Counted from the stretch's first letter, positions 1-11,320 are shown. The stretch is DNA of 64,000 nucleotides from Rutidosis leptorrhynchoides (GCF_046630445.1 NC_092340.1:18764001-18828000), one strand, 5' to 3'. The notes: generated by a model from the sequence alone, not told the origin. Program-made: numbers and translations.

Positions 1-501
1 CATTTTTATTGTTATTGTGTTTAATCGCACTTTTAATTATCGTACTTTTTAATTATCGCAAGTCTATTTTATCGCACTTTTATTATTCGCAATTTCATTT
101 ATCGTTATTTACTTCACGCTTTAAATTAAGTCTTTTATTTATTTAATATTTTACATTTGGTTTTAACTGCGACTAAAGTTTTAAAATCGACAAACCGGTC
201 ATTAAACGGTAAAAACCCCCCTTTATAATAATAATATTACTTATATATATATATTTGTATTTTTATAAAAGTAAACTAATATAGCGTTGAACTTTGTTTA
301 AAAAAGATTCCCTGTGGAACGAACCGGACTTACTAAAAACTACACTACTGTACGATTAGGTACACTGCCTAAAAGTGTTGTAGCAAGGTTTAAGTATATT
401 CATTCTCTAAATAAATAAATATCTTGTGTAAAATTGTATCGTATTTAATAGTTTTTCCTAGTAAAATATAAACTATTTCGTATATCTTAGCTTTAACATC
501 A
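1..501 (+). repeat. 5' LTR of Athila-1 (3'-terminal 501 bp)
   Basis: Position 1 corresponds to 14880 of the 3' LTR, and the two run together to the terminal ACATCA at 501/15380. By eye they differ at four positions (in the stretches near 291, 372, 400 and 485). A conserved stretch around 308-345 resembles the CCTGTGG...GAACC block found near the R/U5 end of many plant Athila/Tat LTRs. Confidence 0.95.
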
Positions 502-510
502 AGTATTTTT

Positions 511-529
511 TGGCGCCGCTGCCGGGGAC
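511..529 (+). promoter_or_regulatory. primer binding site of Athila-1 (tRNA-Asp-like)
   Basis: TGGCGCCGCTGCCGGGGAC begins nine bases after the LTR end. It matches, with one central difference, the TGGCGCCGTTGCCGGGGA type of site complementary to the 3' end of tRNA-Asp that is usual in Athila elements. It would prime minus-strand DNA synthesis. Confidence 0.85.
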
Positions 530-1909
530 TCTCTCTTAAAAGCCGGAAGTGCAACGCTAATATAAAAAAAAAGAGATTTTTAGTTAACTTTTATTAAAAT
601 TCGTTTTTGTAAAAATACGTTTTAATTATTCAAAAATATAAAAAGAAAAACAAAAATATAAGTATTTTTAAGATTTTATTAAATATTTAAGTTTTATAAG
701 CTTCTTTATTTTTATTTTAGTTTATAAAAATATAAGTTTTATTTAAAAATCTTTTATTTATTTAAAAACAGAAAACAGAAAATAAAAAAAATAAAAAAAG
801 AAAAAACGCGTAAAATTTCAAACTGCTCCAGATCTGAAATTCTGAACCCCGCGACTCGCGGGGTTTGATGCAATAAATACCGCGACTCGCGGAGATAACC
901 TGACACGCCGACAGAAGCCCTAATTCAGCATTAAATACGGTTAATTATTAATTATTATTATTATAACCCTAACTAATTATTATTATTATAATTACTTTTA
1001 CTTTTTATTTAATTTATATATTTTAGTTAAATTAGTTTAATTAAATTGTAAAATTAATAGTTTTAATAAATAAATAATATAAAAATAATATTTTTATAAA
1101 AATTGTACTTTTTACAACTTTTTGTATATTTTTATATTTTGTCCCTTTTTAATCGTTTTAGCGTAATATTTGTATTTTTAGCTCATATTTAATTTTAAAC
1201 ATAGTTTTTGCTATAGTCATTTTTACTCCTAGATTTTTAGGCTTTGCCGTAGAATTCATTAAGTGCTTTTTCTTTAGACTAAGATTTAGATGCTTTAGAA
1301 TTTTGCGACGCCTTTTTAAGTTTTAGTTTCTTTTTAAGTTATTTCCATTTGGGATTTAGTTTTTCCTGTAAGCTTTAATATTTTTAGACACCTTTTACTA
1401 TGTATCAATTATCATTCCAATTAGTAATTTCAATTTGCGATTATAATTTTAAGTTAGTTGTAGTAATAAGATTAGGTTAGTCAAGTATTTTTAAGTTTTA
1501 TAAGTTTCTTTTATTTTTTTTTCGTCACCTTTTATTTTTCAACCATTTTTTCTTTTTCGACCTTTTTCGACGAACTCTTTTTCTTTCTTATTTCTCGCTG
1601 TTCTAGTTTTAGGACATAGATTTTTATTCTACTTCTCATCTAAATTTCTTAAAATTACGAAAATTTATTTTAAGTGGTTAAATTGATAGACATCAAAATT
1701 TTCTGGTTCGTAGTAATAGTTGGATTTGTACGTGGACCGGGTTATTGGAGCCAAACAGTCCTCAATTATATTGAGACCAAACGAATCCTGCCCCTCTGCT
1801 GCATCTTTTGGCTATTCGAAACGTGGGCAAAATCAGAAAAGTCTATTGGTTGGATAACTTATTATATAATTTTTCTTTCCTTTTTTAAAACTAATAGGAT
1901 ATTCAGTGA
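530..1909 (+). other. Athila-1 5' leader, non-coding
   Basis: This is about 1.4 kb of AT-rich sequence between the primer site and the gag start. It holds a pair of CG-rich palindromes (845-892, listed separately). The last ~240 bp (about 1674-1909) are far better conserved in the second Athila copy (47369-47590) than the rest of the leader. That block can be read as a 94-residue frame, but the frame has no ATG in either copy, so I treat it as a conserved leader RNA region, possibly packaging or translation-related, rather than a gene. Confidence 0.7.
845..892. promoter_or_regulatory. pair of CG-rich palindromes in the Athila-1 leader
   Basis: The first palindrome (845-865) has perfect 10-bp arms AACCCCGCGA/TCGCGGGGTT around a single C. 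The second (880-892) has 6-bp arms CCGCGA/TCGCGG around a C. They are 14 bp apart in otherwise AT-rich DNA. Equivalent pairs sit in the LTR (13859-13905) and before ORF3 (9081-9130). The function is unknown; a protein-binding site or an RNA hairpin are both possible. Confidence 0.7.
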
Positions 1910-3511
1910 ATGCACCGAGCAAGACGTTCATCACCTTTTGTACGTTCACCACCTGTAACTAGATCAAGACATTTAGCAAATATTACTGCCGTTGATTTTT
2001 CTTTAGAATCGTCATCCAGTATACCAAGTACTTCAGTTCAAATTTCCGATAATCCATTTTTTGAACCCAACCTCACAATTGAGAATCCGGAAAATATTCA
2101 GGAACGGTTCATAGATCCTGAACCATTAAACTTTCCTCCGAAGCCACCAATCATTCAAACAGAGATTGTTGAGGAACGAACCATTAAATCAGAATCATCT
2201 AGTGATACCGATTCAACAAATTCAATTATGAAGAATCTGGAACCTTTAAGTATGGAAGACCGAATTAGAGCTAAACGCACTGGCCAAGGTCACGCAATTA
2301 CTCATCCAGACATTAATGCGCCAGATTATGAAATCAAAGGACAAATTCTACACATGGTGACTAATCAATGCCAATTTAGTGGTGCGCCGAAGGAAGATCC
2401 AAATGAACATCTACGTACCTTTAATAGGATCTGCACACTATTTAAAATCCGAGAAGTGGAGGATGAACAGATATATCTCATGTTATTTCCCTGGACTTTA
2501 AAGAGAGAAGCCAAAGATTGGTTGGAATCGTTACCTGAAGGGGCGATTGATACATGGGATGTTTTAGTTGACAAATTTCTTAAACAATTCTTTCCTGCAT
2601 CTAAAGCCGTAAGACTTCAAGCAGAAATTGTTACGTTCACACAGAAACCAAATGAAACTCTATATGAGGCGTGGACAAGATATGGAAAGTTATTAAGAGG
2701 ATGTCCGCAACATGGTTTAGACACCTGTCAAATAGTACAAATATTCTACCAAGGATGCGACATCACTACAAGGAAAGACATAGATATAGCAGCTGGTGGT
2801 TCTATTATGAAGAAAACCGAAACTGATGCTTACAAAATTATTGATAACACTGCTTCCCACTCACATGAGTGGCACCAAGAAAAAGATATCATTAGATCAT
2901 CTAAAGCAGCTAGAGCCGATTCTAGCCATGACTTAGATTCCATTTCCGCAAAGATAGATGCTGTGGAGAGATGAATGGAAAAGATGACTAAGGATATTCA
3001 CTCAATACGAATTAGTTGTGAGCAGTGTGGAGGACCACATTTGACAAAAGATTGTCTCAGTATTGAATTAACAATGGAACAAAGAGAGAATATTTCATAC
3101 ATAAACCAAAGGCCTGGAAATAATTATCAGAATAATTATCAACCGCCAAGACCGATTTACAATCAAAACCAATATTATAACCGAAATATTCCATACAACA
3201 ACCAATAAGGTCCTAGCAATCAACAAGTATCCAATAATAATTACAATCAGCAAACACCGAATTTTCAAAACAAACCATCACAACAAACCGATGATAAAAA
3301 GCCAAATTTAGAAGATATGATGACGAAGCTAGTTGAAACTCAAACGCAGTTTTTCACATCTCAGAAACAAACCAATGAACAAAATGCTCAAGCATTTAGA
3401 AATCAACAAGCTTCTATTCAAAATCTAGAACAAGAAGTAAGTAACCTAGCAAGGTTAATAGGTGAAAGAAAACCGGAAAGTTTACCGAGCGATACAAATG
3501 CTAACCCCTGA
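1910..3511 (+). pseudogene. gag: Athila gag (capsid/nucleocapsid region), three nonsense codons
   Basis: The ATG at 1910 opens one frame that continues through pol to 7513. An acidic, proline-rich N-terminus is followed by a Retrotrans_gag-type capsid region (about residues 150-290, with motifs such as WTLKREAKDWLESLP and FLKQFFPASKA), then a zinc-knuckle variant CEQCGGPHLTKDC (CX2CX3HX4C) and an asparagine/glutamine-rich tail. In-frame stops lie at 2972-2974 (TGA where the second Athila copy has CGA), 3206-3208 (TAA where it has CAA) and 3509-3511 (TGA where it has CAG). The first two are C-to-T changes, consistent with decay of methylated DNA. The product would be the virus-like-particle structural protein; this copy can make only the N-terminal 354 residues. 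Confidence 0.9.
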
Positions 3512-6500
3512 AATGAAACAGCTAAAGCCATTACCACAAGAAGTGGTACAACACTTAAACCACCTGAAATACCTGTAATTTCTAATGAAGATATTCCTAC
3601 TCCACAAGAACCACAACCTGATCAAGATAAGGAAAAAGAACCGGTAGTTGAAAAGGTTAATGAAGATAACACAGTTAAGGATAAACCTTATGTTAAACCA
3701 TACCAACCACCACTTCCTTACCCGAGTAAAATGAAGAAAGAGAAACTTGAAGCCGAGCAATCCAAATTCTTGGATATGTTTAAACAGATAAATGTAAATC
3801 TTCCTTTCATTGATGTGATTTCAGGAATGCCTAGATATGCTAAATTCTTGAAAGATCTAATCTCAAATAGAAAGAAAATGGAAGAACTCTCGGCTGTTAC
3901 TATGAATGCTAATTGTTCAGCAGTGCTGTTGAATAAGATACCAGAAAAACTATCTGATCCAGGAAGTTTCACAATTCCATGTTTTCTGGGTAGTCTTAGT
4001 TCAATAGAAGCATTAGCAGATTTAGGTGCTAGTATAAATTTAATGCCGTATTCACTATACGCTAAACTAGACCTTGGAGAATTAAAACCAACCAGAATAA
4101 GCATACAACTAGCCTATAGATCAATAAAATATCCTAGAGGGATAATGGAGAACATGCTAGTTAAAGTTGGTACTTTAGTATTTCCAGTAGATTTTGTTGT
4201 TCTGGACATGGAAGAAGATTCTCAAGTTCCTCTCATATTAGAAAGACCATTCTTAAACACGGCTAAAGCAATGATAGACGTGTTCGGTAAGAAACTGACC
4301 TTAAGTATAGAGGATGAGAGTGTTACCTTTTCAGTTGATAGAGCAATGCAACAACCACAATCTGCAGATGATACATGTTATTATATTCAAACTATAGATG
4401 CACATGCAGAATTATTAGAAGAATTTCCAGAATTACAAGGAACAGGAGAATGCTCTTTAGGAGAAGGTAATGAACCAATTGATGAAGCTGAAATGTTAGC
4501 TACACTTATAGCTAATGGATATGAACCAACAACAGAAGAAATTCAAATGCTAAAAGAAGAAGACAGATATCGATACAAATCATCGATAGAAGAACCTCCG
4601 AAATTAGAGTTAAATCCACTTCCAAACCATTTGGAATACGCTTATTTACATGGTGAATCTGAATTACCTGTAATAATATCGTCTTCTCTTACTGAAAATG
4701 AGAAATCACAACTCATTTCTGTGTTGAAAGCTCATAAACCAGCCATTGCATGGAAGATTCATGATATTAAAGGAATAAGTCCTTCGTATTGCACACATAA
4801 AATCCTTATGGAAGAAGGTCATAAAACGTATGTGCAACGCCAACGAAGACTAAATCCTAATATGCAAGATGTAGTTAAGAAAGAGATTATTAAACTGCTA
4901 GATGCAGGTTTAATTTATCCAATCTCTGATAGTCCATGGGTAAGCCCAGTTCAATGCGTGCCTAAGAAGGGTGGCATGACTGTCATTACAAATGAGAAAA
5001 ATGAGCTTATTCCTACTAGGACTGTAACAGGATGGCGTGTATGTATTGATTATAGAAAATTAAATGACGCCACCAGAAAAGATCACTTTCCCTTACCTTT
5101 CATAGATCAAATGTTGGAAAGATTAGCCGGAAATAGTTACTATTGTTTTCTAGATGGATTTTCCGGATATTTTCAAATTCCAATAGCACCCGAGGACCAA
5201 GAGAAAACCACATTTACGTGCCCTTATGGTACTTTTGCTTACAAACGCATGCCATTTGGACTTTGTAACGCCCCTGCAACCTTTCAAAGGTGTATGATGG
5301 CGATTTTTCACGACATGATAGAAGAATGCATGGAAGTTTTCATGGATGACTTTTCAGTCTTCGGTGATACATTTGAATCATGTCTAGTTAATCTGGAACG
5401 AATGCTAATTAGATGCGAAAAATCAAATCTAGTTCTTAATTGGGAGAAATGCCATTTCATGGTTAAAGAAGGCATCGTTCTTGGACATAAAATTTCAAAA
5501 GAAGGAATTGAAGTGGATAGAGCTAAAGTAGATGTAATTGCTAAACTTCCACATCCCACCAATGTTAGAGGAGTTAGGAGTTTTCTAGGGCATGCCGGTT
5601 TTTACCGACGTTTCATAAAAGATTTTTCTAAAATTGCCACTCCTATGAATAAACTCCTAGAAAAGGATGCGCCATTCATCTTTTCAGATGAGTGTATTAA
5701 ATCTTTTAATATTCTTAAAGAGAAACTCACTAATGCACCGATCATGATAACACCAAATTGGAATTTACCATTTGAACTAATGTGCGATGCAAGTGATTTT
5801 GCAATGGGAGTCGTTTTAGGACAAAGGATTGAAAAACGATTTCAACCTATATATTATGCTAGTAAGACATTACAAAGAGCACAAACGAACTATACAACTA
5901 CTGAAAAAGAACTCCTTGCTATTGTCTTTGCTTTTGACAAATTTCGATCATATATCGTTCTAGCAAAAACGGTGGTCTATACCGACCATTCTGCTCTTAG
6001 ATACTTATTTTCAAAACAAGATGCTAAACCAAGATTAATCCGTTGGATCTTACTCTTACAACAGTTTGATATTGAAATCCGAGATAAAAGAGGAGCAGAA
6101 AATCTCGCCGCTGATCATCTTTCTCGTCTTGAAAATCCCGAATTAGAAGTTCTAAATGAATCAGCCATACAAGACAACTTTCCTGATGAATATCTATTGA
6201 AGATAGATTATAATGAAATCCCATGGTTTGCAGACTATGCAAACTACTTAGTATGTGGATTCCTTGAAAAAGGATTATCGTACCAAAGACGAAAGAAATT
6301 CTTCAGTGATATAAAACACTATTTTTGGGAAGATCCACATCTGTTTAAAAGTTGTCCCGATGGAATAATACGCCGATGTGTATTTGGAGATGAAGCTAGT
6401 AAAATTTTAAACCATTGTCACACAGGACCAACAGGAGGGCATTATGGGCCTCAACTAACAGCAAGAAAAGTTTATGAAGCTGGATTCTATTGGCCTACAA

Positions 6501-7513
6501 TTTACAAAGACGCACACCTTCTTTGCAAATCCTGTGATGCATGTCAAAGGGCCGGAAAAATAAGTCAACGTGATGAAATGCCACAAAATGTCATCCAAGT
6601 ATGTGAAGTATTTGACATTTGGGGTATTGACTTTATGGGTCCATTTCCAAAATCTAATAATAATCTATATATACTCGTAGCCATTGATTATGTATCTAAA
6701 TGGGCGGAAGCACAAGCTCTCCCAACTAACGATGCACGAGTTGTAGTCAACTTTGTAAAACGTCTTTTTGCAAGGTTTGGAACACCGAAAGCTTTAATAA
6801 GTGATCGGGGTACTCATTTCTGTAATAATCAACTTGAGAAAGTTCTTAAAAGATATGGAGTAACTCATAAAATCTCCACCGCATATCATCCACAAACAAG
6901 TGGACAAGTTGAAAATACCAACCGAGCTTTAAAACGTATTCTAGAGAAAACCGTAGGATCAAATCCGAAGGAATGGTCCATTAAATTGGAGGATGCACTC
7001 TGGGCTTTTAGAACAGCCTACAAAACTCCAATTGGAACCACACCTTTTAGACTTGTTTATGGAAAAGCATGTCATCTTCCAGTAGAAATTGAACACAAAG
7101 CATTTTGGGCTTTGAAGACATGTAATCTTGATTTACATGAAGCCGGACGTCTACGATTAAGTCAACTAAACGAATTAGAAGAATTAAGACATGAAGCATA
7201 CGAAAATTCGTTAATCTATAAAGAAAGAACAAAGAAATGGCATGATAAAAGAATCAGAAGTTCAAAAGAATTTAAAGAAGGAGACAGAGTTCTTCTTTTC
7301 AATTCACGATTCAAGCTATTTCCTGGAAAATTGAAATCAAGATGGTCTGAACCATTCATAGTCAAAAGAGTTTTCCCATACGGAATGATAGAATTGATAA
7401 ATTCAAATGGGATTGAATTTAAAGTTAATGGTCACAGAGTTAAACATTACATACATGGTCCGATGGAAGTCGACAACGAAGTTAATCACAATTTCGACAC
7501 CACGGCTAACTAA
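3512..7513 (+). CDS. pol: Athila pol polyprotein: protease, reverse transcriptase, RNase H, integrase
   Basis: The frame of gag stays open from 3512; the first in-frame ATG is at 3731, giving 1260 residues. Residue numbers count from that Met. Aspartic protease: DLGAS at 97-101. Reverse transcriptase: the catalytic motif is FMDDFS with the aspartates at about 539-540. RNase H: CDASD near 686, KELL and YTDH motifs. Integrase: HHCC zinc finger about 895-935, then D967, D1025 and E1061, a D,D(35)E arrangement. No chromodomain follows. Normally pol is cut from a gag-pol precursor, so with gag broken this copy could at most supply a fragment. Protease residues that look degraded by comparison with the second copy are a Glu at 171 (normally Gly after the Ile-Leu pair), Tyr at 129 (Asp) and Val at 156 (Gly). 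It ends at TAA beside an AAGTGTGGG motif. Confidence 0.93.
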   Translation, partial: NETAKAITTRSGTTLKPPEIPVISNEDIPTPQEPQPDQDKEKEPVVEKVNEDNTVKDKPYVKPYQPPLPYPSKMKKEKLEAEQSKFLDMFKQINVNLPFIDVISGMPRYAKFLKDLISNRKKMEELSAVTMNANCSAVLLNKIPEKLSDPGSFTIPCFLGSLSSIEALADLGASINLMPYSLYAKLDLGELKPTRISIQLAYRSIKYPRGIMENMLVKVGTLVFPVDFVVLDMEEDSQVPLILERPFLNTAKAMIDVFGKKLTLSIEDESVTFSVDRAMQQPQSADDTCYYIQTIDAHAELLEEFPELQGTGECSLGEGNEPIDEAEMLATLIANGYEPTTEEIQMLKEEDRYRYKSSIEEPPKLELNPLPNHLEYAYLHGESELPVIISSSLTENEKSQLISVLKAHKPAIAWKIHDIKGISPSYCTHKILMEEGHKTYVQRQRRLNPNMQDVVKKEIIKLLDAGLIYPISDSPWVSPVQCVPKKGGMTVITNEKNELIPTRTVTGWRVCIDYRKLNDATRKDHFPLPFIDQMLERLAGNSYYCFLDGFSGYFQIPIAPEDQEKTTFTCPYGTFAYKRMPFGLCNAPATFQRCMMAIFHDMIEECMEVFMDDFSVFGDTFESCLVNLERMLIRCEKSNLVLNWEKCHFMVKEGIVLGHKISKEGIEVDRAKVDVIAKLPHPTNVRGVRSFLGHAGFYRRFIKDFSKIATPMNKLLEKDAPFIFSDECIKSFNILKEKLTNAPIMITPNWNLPFELMCDASDFAMGVVLGQRIEKRFQPIYYASKTLQRAQTNYTTTEKELLAIVFAFDKFRSYIVLAKTVVYTDHSALRYLFSKQDAKPRLIRWILLLQQFDIEIRDKRGAENLAADHLSRLENPELEVLNESAIQDNFPDEYLLKIDYNEIPWFADYANYLVCGFLEKGLSYQRRKKFFSDIKHYFWEDPHLFKSCPDGIIRRCVFGDEASKILNHCHTGPTGGHYGPQLTARKVYEAGFYWPTIYKDAHLLCKSCDACQRAGKISQRDEMPQNVIQVCEVFDIWGIDFMGPFPKSNNNLYILVAIDYVSKWAEAQALPTNDARVVVNFVKRLFARFGTPKALISDRGTHFCNNQLEKVLKRYGVTHKISTAYHPQTSGQVENTNRALKRILEKTVGSNPKEWSIKLEDALWAFRTAYKTPIGTTPFRLVYGKACHLPVEIEHKAFWALKTCNLDLHEAGRLRLSQLNELEELRHEAYENSLIYKERTKKWHDKRIRSSKEFKEGDRVLLFNSRFKLFPGKLKSRWSEPFIVKRVFPYGMIELINSNGIEFKVNGHRVKHYIHGPMEVDNEVNHNFDTTAN

Positions 7514-7520
7514 GTGTGGG
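7512..7520 (+). promoter_or_regulatory. PPT-like motif AAGTGTGGG overlapping the pol stop codon
   Basis: The same nonamer forms the core of the presumed polypurine tract at 13376-13384 and recurs at 11753-11761 and 12101-12109. In the second Athila copy it is at 59883-59891. It could be an internal second initiation site for plus-strand DNA; this is inference. Confidence 0.4.
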
Positions 7521-7674
7521 GAGAATCAAGTCTTTAAAGGATAATATGTATTTCTGTTAGAGTTAGATTGTCTGTTTTCGTGTAGTTCTCGAAAATGGAA
7601 CCCGAATGGTCTTTCCCTAGCAGACCCTAAAGAACTAGTCTTCTCCCCCCATTCTGAATTTTTATTTTTTTTAG

Positions 7675-8118
7675 GTTTTTATGAAATGAAGACTGCCTGT
7701 GAACTAAACCATGGTCTAATGCTACACGCTTTGATCACTAAAAGAAATAATGACATACTACCGAGTGAAATAGTATCAGTAATCAGAGAAAGAATGGACG
7801 GAGTTAGAAAAGAATCCAGATGCGAAGATAATAAGTTACAATTTGGTAAAGGAAAATCAAAATCCGCAGCGAAAAGAAGAGCACGACACCTAGAACGATG
7901 TCACAAATGCGGAAAATGGTCACATGGAGGTAAATGTTCAAATAATCAAACCTATTCAAATACCGAATTTGTTACTTTATGCAGAGACGGACCGTTCATA
8001 TGTTTAGAAGAAAAGACACTGAATGCTCGAGGTTACGCCTATGTAGCCATGGAAAATCAATTAAACCGACTATCTTATGAATGGGATAGATCATATAACT
8101 AAGAAATCTATTCCACAG
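7675..8118 (+). other. putative internal exon of Athila-1 carrying the accessory ORF
   Basis: A long T-rich run ending in TTTTTTTTAG (AG at 7673-7674) resembles a 3' splice site. CCACAG/GTATGT at 8113-8124 resembles a strong 5' splice site 16 bases after the ORF's stop. Both are kept in the second Athila copy (AG at 60046-60047; ACAG/GTAAGT at 60489-60498), where the donor is an even better match although the ORF is broken. No transcript evidence is available. Confidence 0.45.
7686..8102 (+). CDS. Athila accessory ORF, 138 aa, basic with a CCHC-like knuckle
   Basis: I do not recognise this protein family. The ORF begins at an ATG 172 bases after the pol stop and is preserved over most of its length in the second Athila copy (60059-60476), where one frameshift near its end breaks it. 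Residues ~56-70 are strongly basic (GKGKSKSAAKRRARHLE), followed by CHKCGKWSHGGKC, which spells CX2CX4HX3C, a near zinc knuckle. Such a combination suggests nucleic-acid binding, for example an extra nucleocapsid-like or RNA-export factor, but this is inference. It lies between pol and ORF3 in the same orientation and is bracketed by splice-like sites, so it may be expressed from a spliced subgenomic RNA. Confidence 0.6.
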   Translation: MKTACELNHGLMLHALITKRNNDILPSEIVSVIRERMDGVRKESRCEDNKLQFGKGKSKSAAKRRARHLERCHKCGKWSHGGKCSNNQTYSNTEFVTLCRDGPFICLEEKTLNARGYAYVAMENQLNRLSYEWDRSYN

Positions 8119-9296
8119 GTATGTCTGTACAGTTTTTATTTTTATTTTTATTTTAAAACCTTTTGATGATAAACGCTAATTTGTTCGCTAAAAAGTATTA
8201 AATTGGTATTGAATAAAATTAGGTTTGGCGACCGAAATTATTGATATCATTCAAAAATTTATTACATCACTGCGAAATTTAACGTTTATTCTTAAGGTAT
8301 AAATATCTTTAATCAATCAACCCAAAATATTTCAAAAATTCGTCATGAGTTAAATTAGGTCTTGGAACCGAAATTACTTTACCGAAAAGAGGGGCGCATA
8401 TTTTTGATAATATTTGATTGATTAAAGTGGGATAAAAAGACAAAAATATTTTTAAATTTATTTTTACCATGTTTTTAAAATTAATATTTAAATCTTAAAT
8501 TAATATTGTAAACTTTGTAAAAACAATATTTTTAAATGTAAATATTTGAAAAATTAATATAAGTTTGGTGTGAATTTATAATATGAATTTTTAAATTAAG
8601 ATTGGTGTGAACTTTTAATTTTTAAAATATAAAATTTTAATTTTATGCATTTTAAATTTTAAGTTTGGTGTGAATTTTTAATATTAATTTTGAATTTTAT
8701 ATTTAAGTTATGTGAATTTAAAAACAAAAATTTACTTTATCTCATTAAGTTAAGAATATATTTTTAAAATTCGTCGTAAGTTGAAGACTAGGTCTTTGAA
8801 CCGAAATTGCTTTACCCGAGGGAGGGACGAGAACTTTTATTATCATTATTTTTAATCTTATTGAATTAAAGTATGCCAAAAACATTGAAAAAACCCAAAA
8901 ATCTTAGCTTTTAAAACAATCGCTACAAAAAGACAAATTTTAAAATTTTGTCGAGGGACGGACTAGGACATCGATCCGAAACGACCTCGTCCTAAATAAC
9001 AAAGGAAACGAAATTTTAAAATTAAGTACTTAATTGTTTTATAAGTTAATGATTATAAAAAAAAATATATATATATATATCAAACTCCGCGACTCGCGGA
9101 GTTTGGAGGGTTAATCCCCGCGACTCGCGGAGGGACCGAAAATCAGAAAAAAAAAATAAAAAGAGCTGAACGATCAGTTTCAGTTTCACTCCCTACAACT
9201 CAAGAAAAACTGCGAACATACTGTCGAAAAAACACCCAAAAACACCCCCAAAATCACAATTTTTAACCGTTAATCACCAAATCTTTTGCTAAAATC
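8119..9296 (+). other. Athila-1 spacer between accessory ORF and ORF3
   Basis: No ORF is supported. The spacer holds four degenerate copies of a ~45-65-bp unit built on AGGTCTTGGAACCGAAATT followed by TTTACCGA and a purine run (about 8219-8245, 8340-8398, 8765-8830, 8948-8998). Three copies of a shorter unit around AAGTTTGGTGTGAATTT lie at about 8561, 8599 and 8661. There is also a short (TA)n at 9065-9080 and a palindrome pair at 9081-9130. The same order of repeats is kept in the second copy (60595-61371). A fifth related unit lies downstream of ORF3 at about 11974-12025. Confidence 0.6.
9081..9130. promoter_or_regulatory. pair of CG-rich palindromes upstream of ORF3
   Basis: At 9081-9105 two perfect 12-bp arms (CAAACTCCGCGA / TCGCGGAGTTTG) flank one C. 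A second core, CCGCGA-C-TCGCGG, is at 9118-9130. The pair is about 170-215 bp upstream of the ATG of ORF3 exon 1 and is followed by an A-rich TATA-like stretch and a pyrimidine-rich tract, recalling the layout in the LTR promoter. The second Athila copy keeps one palindrome here (61351-61371). Confidence 0.65.
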
Positions 9297-11320
9297 ATGT
9301 TGAGAAGGATGCTATCTAAGAATTACTCAAGAAAAACGGTAAATTTCTACACCTAAACACCATTTAATCCGAAATTTGGTGTTCTTGAGCAATTTTTTCC
9401 CCAATTTGATTTTGATGCTTTTTAGTGTAATTAGGCTTAAATTGTTTATGTATTATGCTTGTATAACCTAGATTGATGCTGTTTAACATGATTAGAAGCC
9501 TTAAACTTCAAATTTTGAATAATCTAGGGTTTGTGTTCTTGAGCAATTTGGGGCTTTTTGATATAAACAGGTTATGGCCGATTTTTGTCATGAATTGTTG
9601 CTAAATTGAGTAGTGTAACATGTCTAGGTAGTTAAATGATCCAAACTTTGAGCCTAAACATGATTTTGAGAATTAAAGTGGACTTTTTCAAGTCTAAAAT
9701 TCATGAACTTGATTTTTGAAAGATAATGCCATTTGAAACTTGTTTAATTGCTAGTAATGATTATTTTGACATGTTATTTGAGTTGAATGATTATGAACTT
9801 GGCGAACATTTTCGTATATGCTTATTTGAAAAAGTGTAGATTTGATGAAAATATGAAAATGAGCTTAAGTTTGATATAAATTGATAATGTCATTGTAATT
9901 ATTTTGATTGATGATTTTGCTGACACTAATGCATATTTGGATGCACAAAATTTGTGTTTGATGTGTTTTGCAGACTGAAAGGGGTGAATCTTCATCCCAA
10001 GCCCGCAATGCTCCTGCTGAGAATTTGGAACAACAGGAGGTGGATAACTACTACAAGCAGGAAATACCTCATCCAGTCATGACCTTTTCTGATATGCACT
10101 TGGAAGAGTTGCACCCGAACCTGAGATTTGACAGACTTTGGATAGATTATCCAAAATATCAAAGGGGTTTGCATACTCTTCATTCTAAGGTTGTTGAGGT
10201 ACCAAGGGTCATAGAATGGGGACTCTTAGAAGCTGTAGAATTGGCCGGGTCAATTAGGGAATTACTTGTACAGAGGTATGGTAATTCTTCTTTTAATGAC
10301 TGGGTACGTTTATTCACCATACGTAGACCTGTATATAAAGTATGGTGTGAAGAATTGTTATGTAGTATAGAGTTGAATGATCGGGTAGCTAGTTTAACCG
10401 ATCGTTCTTTTATTAGATTTTTGTTAGGCGGTTCGATGCGCCACATGTCTTTACTGGACATGGCTCAGGCTTTACGTATATATACGCCTGAGGAGTTAGC
10501 GTCTGCCGATTGTAGAGGATTGATACTAAACGGTAGAAAGATAGATGAAAATTTTGAGACACACGGTGTGTGGAGTCAAATGACAAGCCATCACCGTTTC
10601 AAAGGGGGAAATTACTCTTATTTGGATATAGATAGAGCCGAATTAAGAGTGATACATAGGTTTTTAGCTAATTCGATTACACAAAGAGGTAAGAACAAGG
10701 AAAAAGTAAATGTACAAGATTTGTTTTACCATATGTGTATTCGAGACCCACAAAGCGCTGTAAGTATACCGTATTGTGTGGGTTATTATTTATCAGCTAT
10801 GGTTCGGGGGATGCGACCACATAGCATAATAGGAGGTGGTATTTTTATTACTTTGATTGGTGAATATCTCGGTGTGGATATAAGTCGGGGGGGATTATTA
10901 GTAGAAGAACCAGAACCCCGCGATACTATAGGTTTAAATGTATACCATGGTACGAAAGTTTTGAAGAGGCGAAATAATGCCGCAGTACGATACCATGGTA
11001 GACATCCACAGGTGGAGAGAAACCAACAGCAAGGTAATGTAGGAGGGGGGAATGAGATGCAAGAAATGCATAGGTTTATAGCTTCTCAGGAATACGAAAA
11101 TGCTAGACAGAGAGCATTTGAAAATTGGCAAGTTCATCAGAACCAAATCATAGCTCATTGCCAACATATAGGTAGAAAATATATTCCTACACCGAAACCC
11201 ATCTTCCCTCCCTGGTCTATAGAGATGCAGCCACCATATCCTACGTATGACCCTGCCGAAGCATTCTATAGCACTTATGGTTATGCCTGGAACCCCTATT
11301 GGTACCAGTATCATCCCTAG
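9297..11320 (+). CDS. Athila ORF3 (env-position ORF, ATHILA ORF-1-like), two exons with a 635-bp intron
   Basis: Exon 1 is 9297-9338 (ATG, 14 codons, start MLRRMLSKNYSRKT), the intron 9339-9973 (GT...TTTTGCAG), and exon 2 9974-11320. The junction is in phase. The open frame of exon 2 has no ATG near its start, which is why an upstream exon is needed. The second Athila copy keeps the same ATG exon, donor, acceptor and phase (61516-61554 / 62193). The protein is ~463 residues: a polar N-terminus, a central region resembling the plant ATHILA ORF-1 family (for example IHRFLANSITQRGKNKEK and the GGGIFITLIGEYLGVD segment), a Gln/Asn-rich linker and a Tyr/Pro/Trp-rich tail. No clear signal peptide or transmembrane helix is seen, so an envelope role is unsupported. 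The sequence in this copy is free of stops. The function is not known. Confidence 0.75.

Noticed and set aside
1674-1958. 94-codon frame before Athila gag, conserved in the second copy
   Set aside because: Neither copy has an ATG in this frame and it overlaps the gag start; high nucleotide conservation of the leader explains it. Kept only as a conserved leader block.
9968-11320. ORF3 starting at a TTG directly before exon 2
   Set aside because: Non-ATG start overlapping the splice acceptor; the conserved upstream ATG exon explains the frame better.
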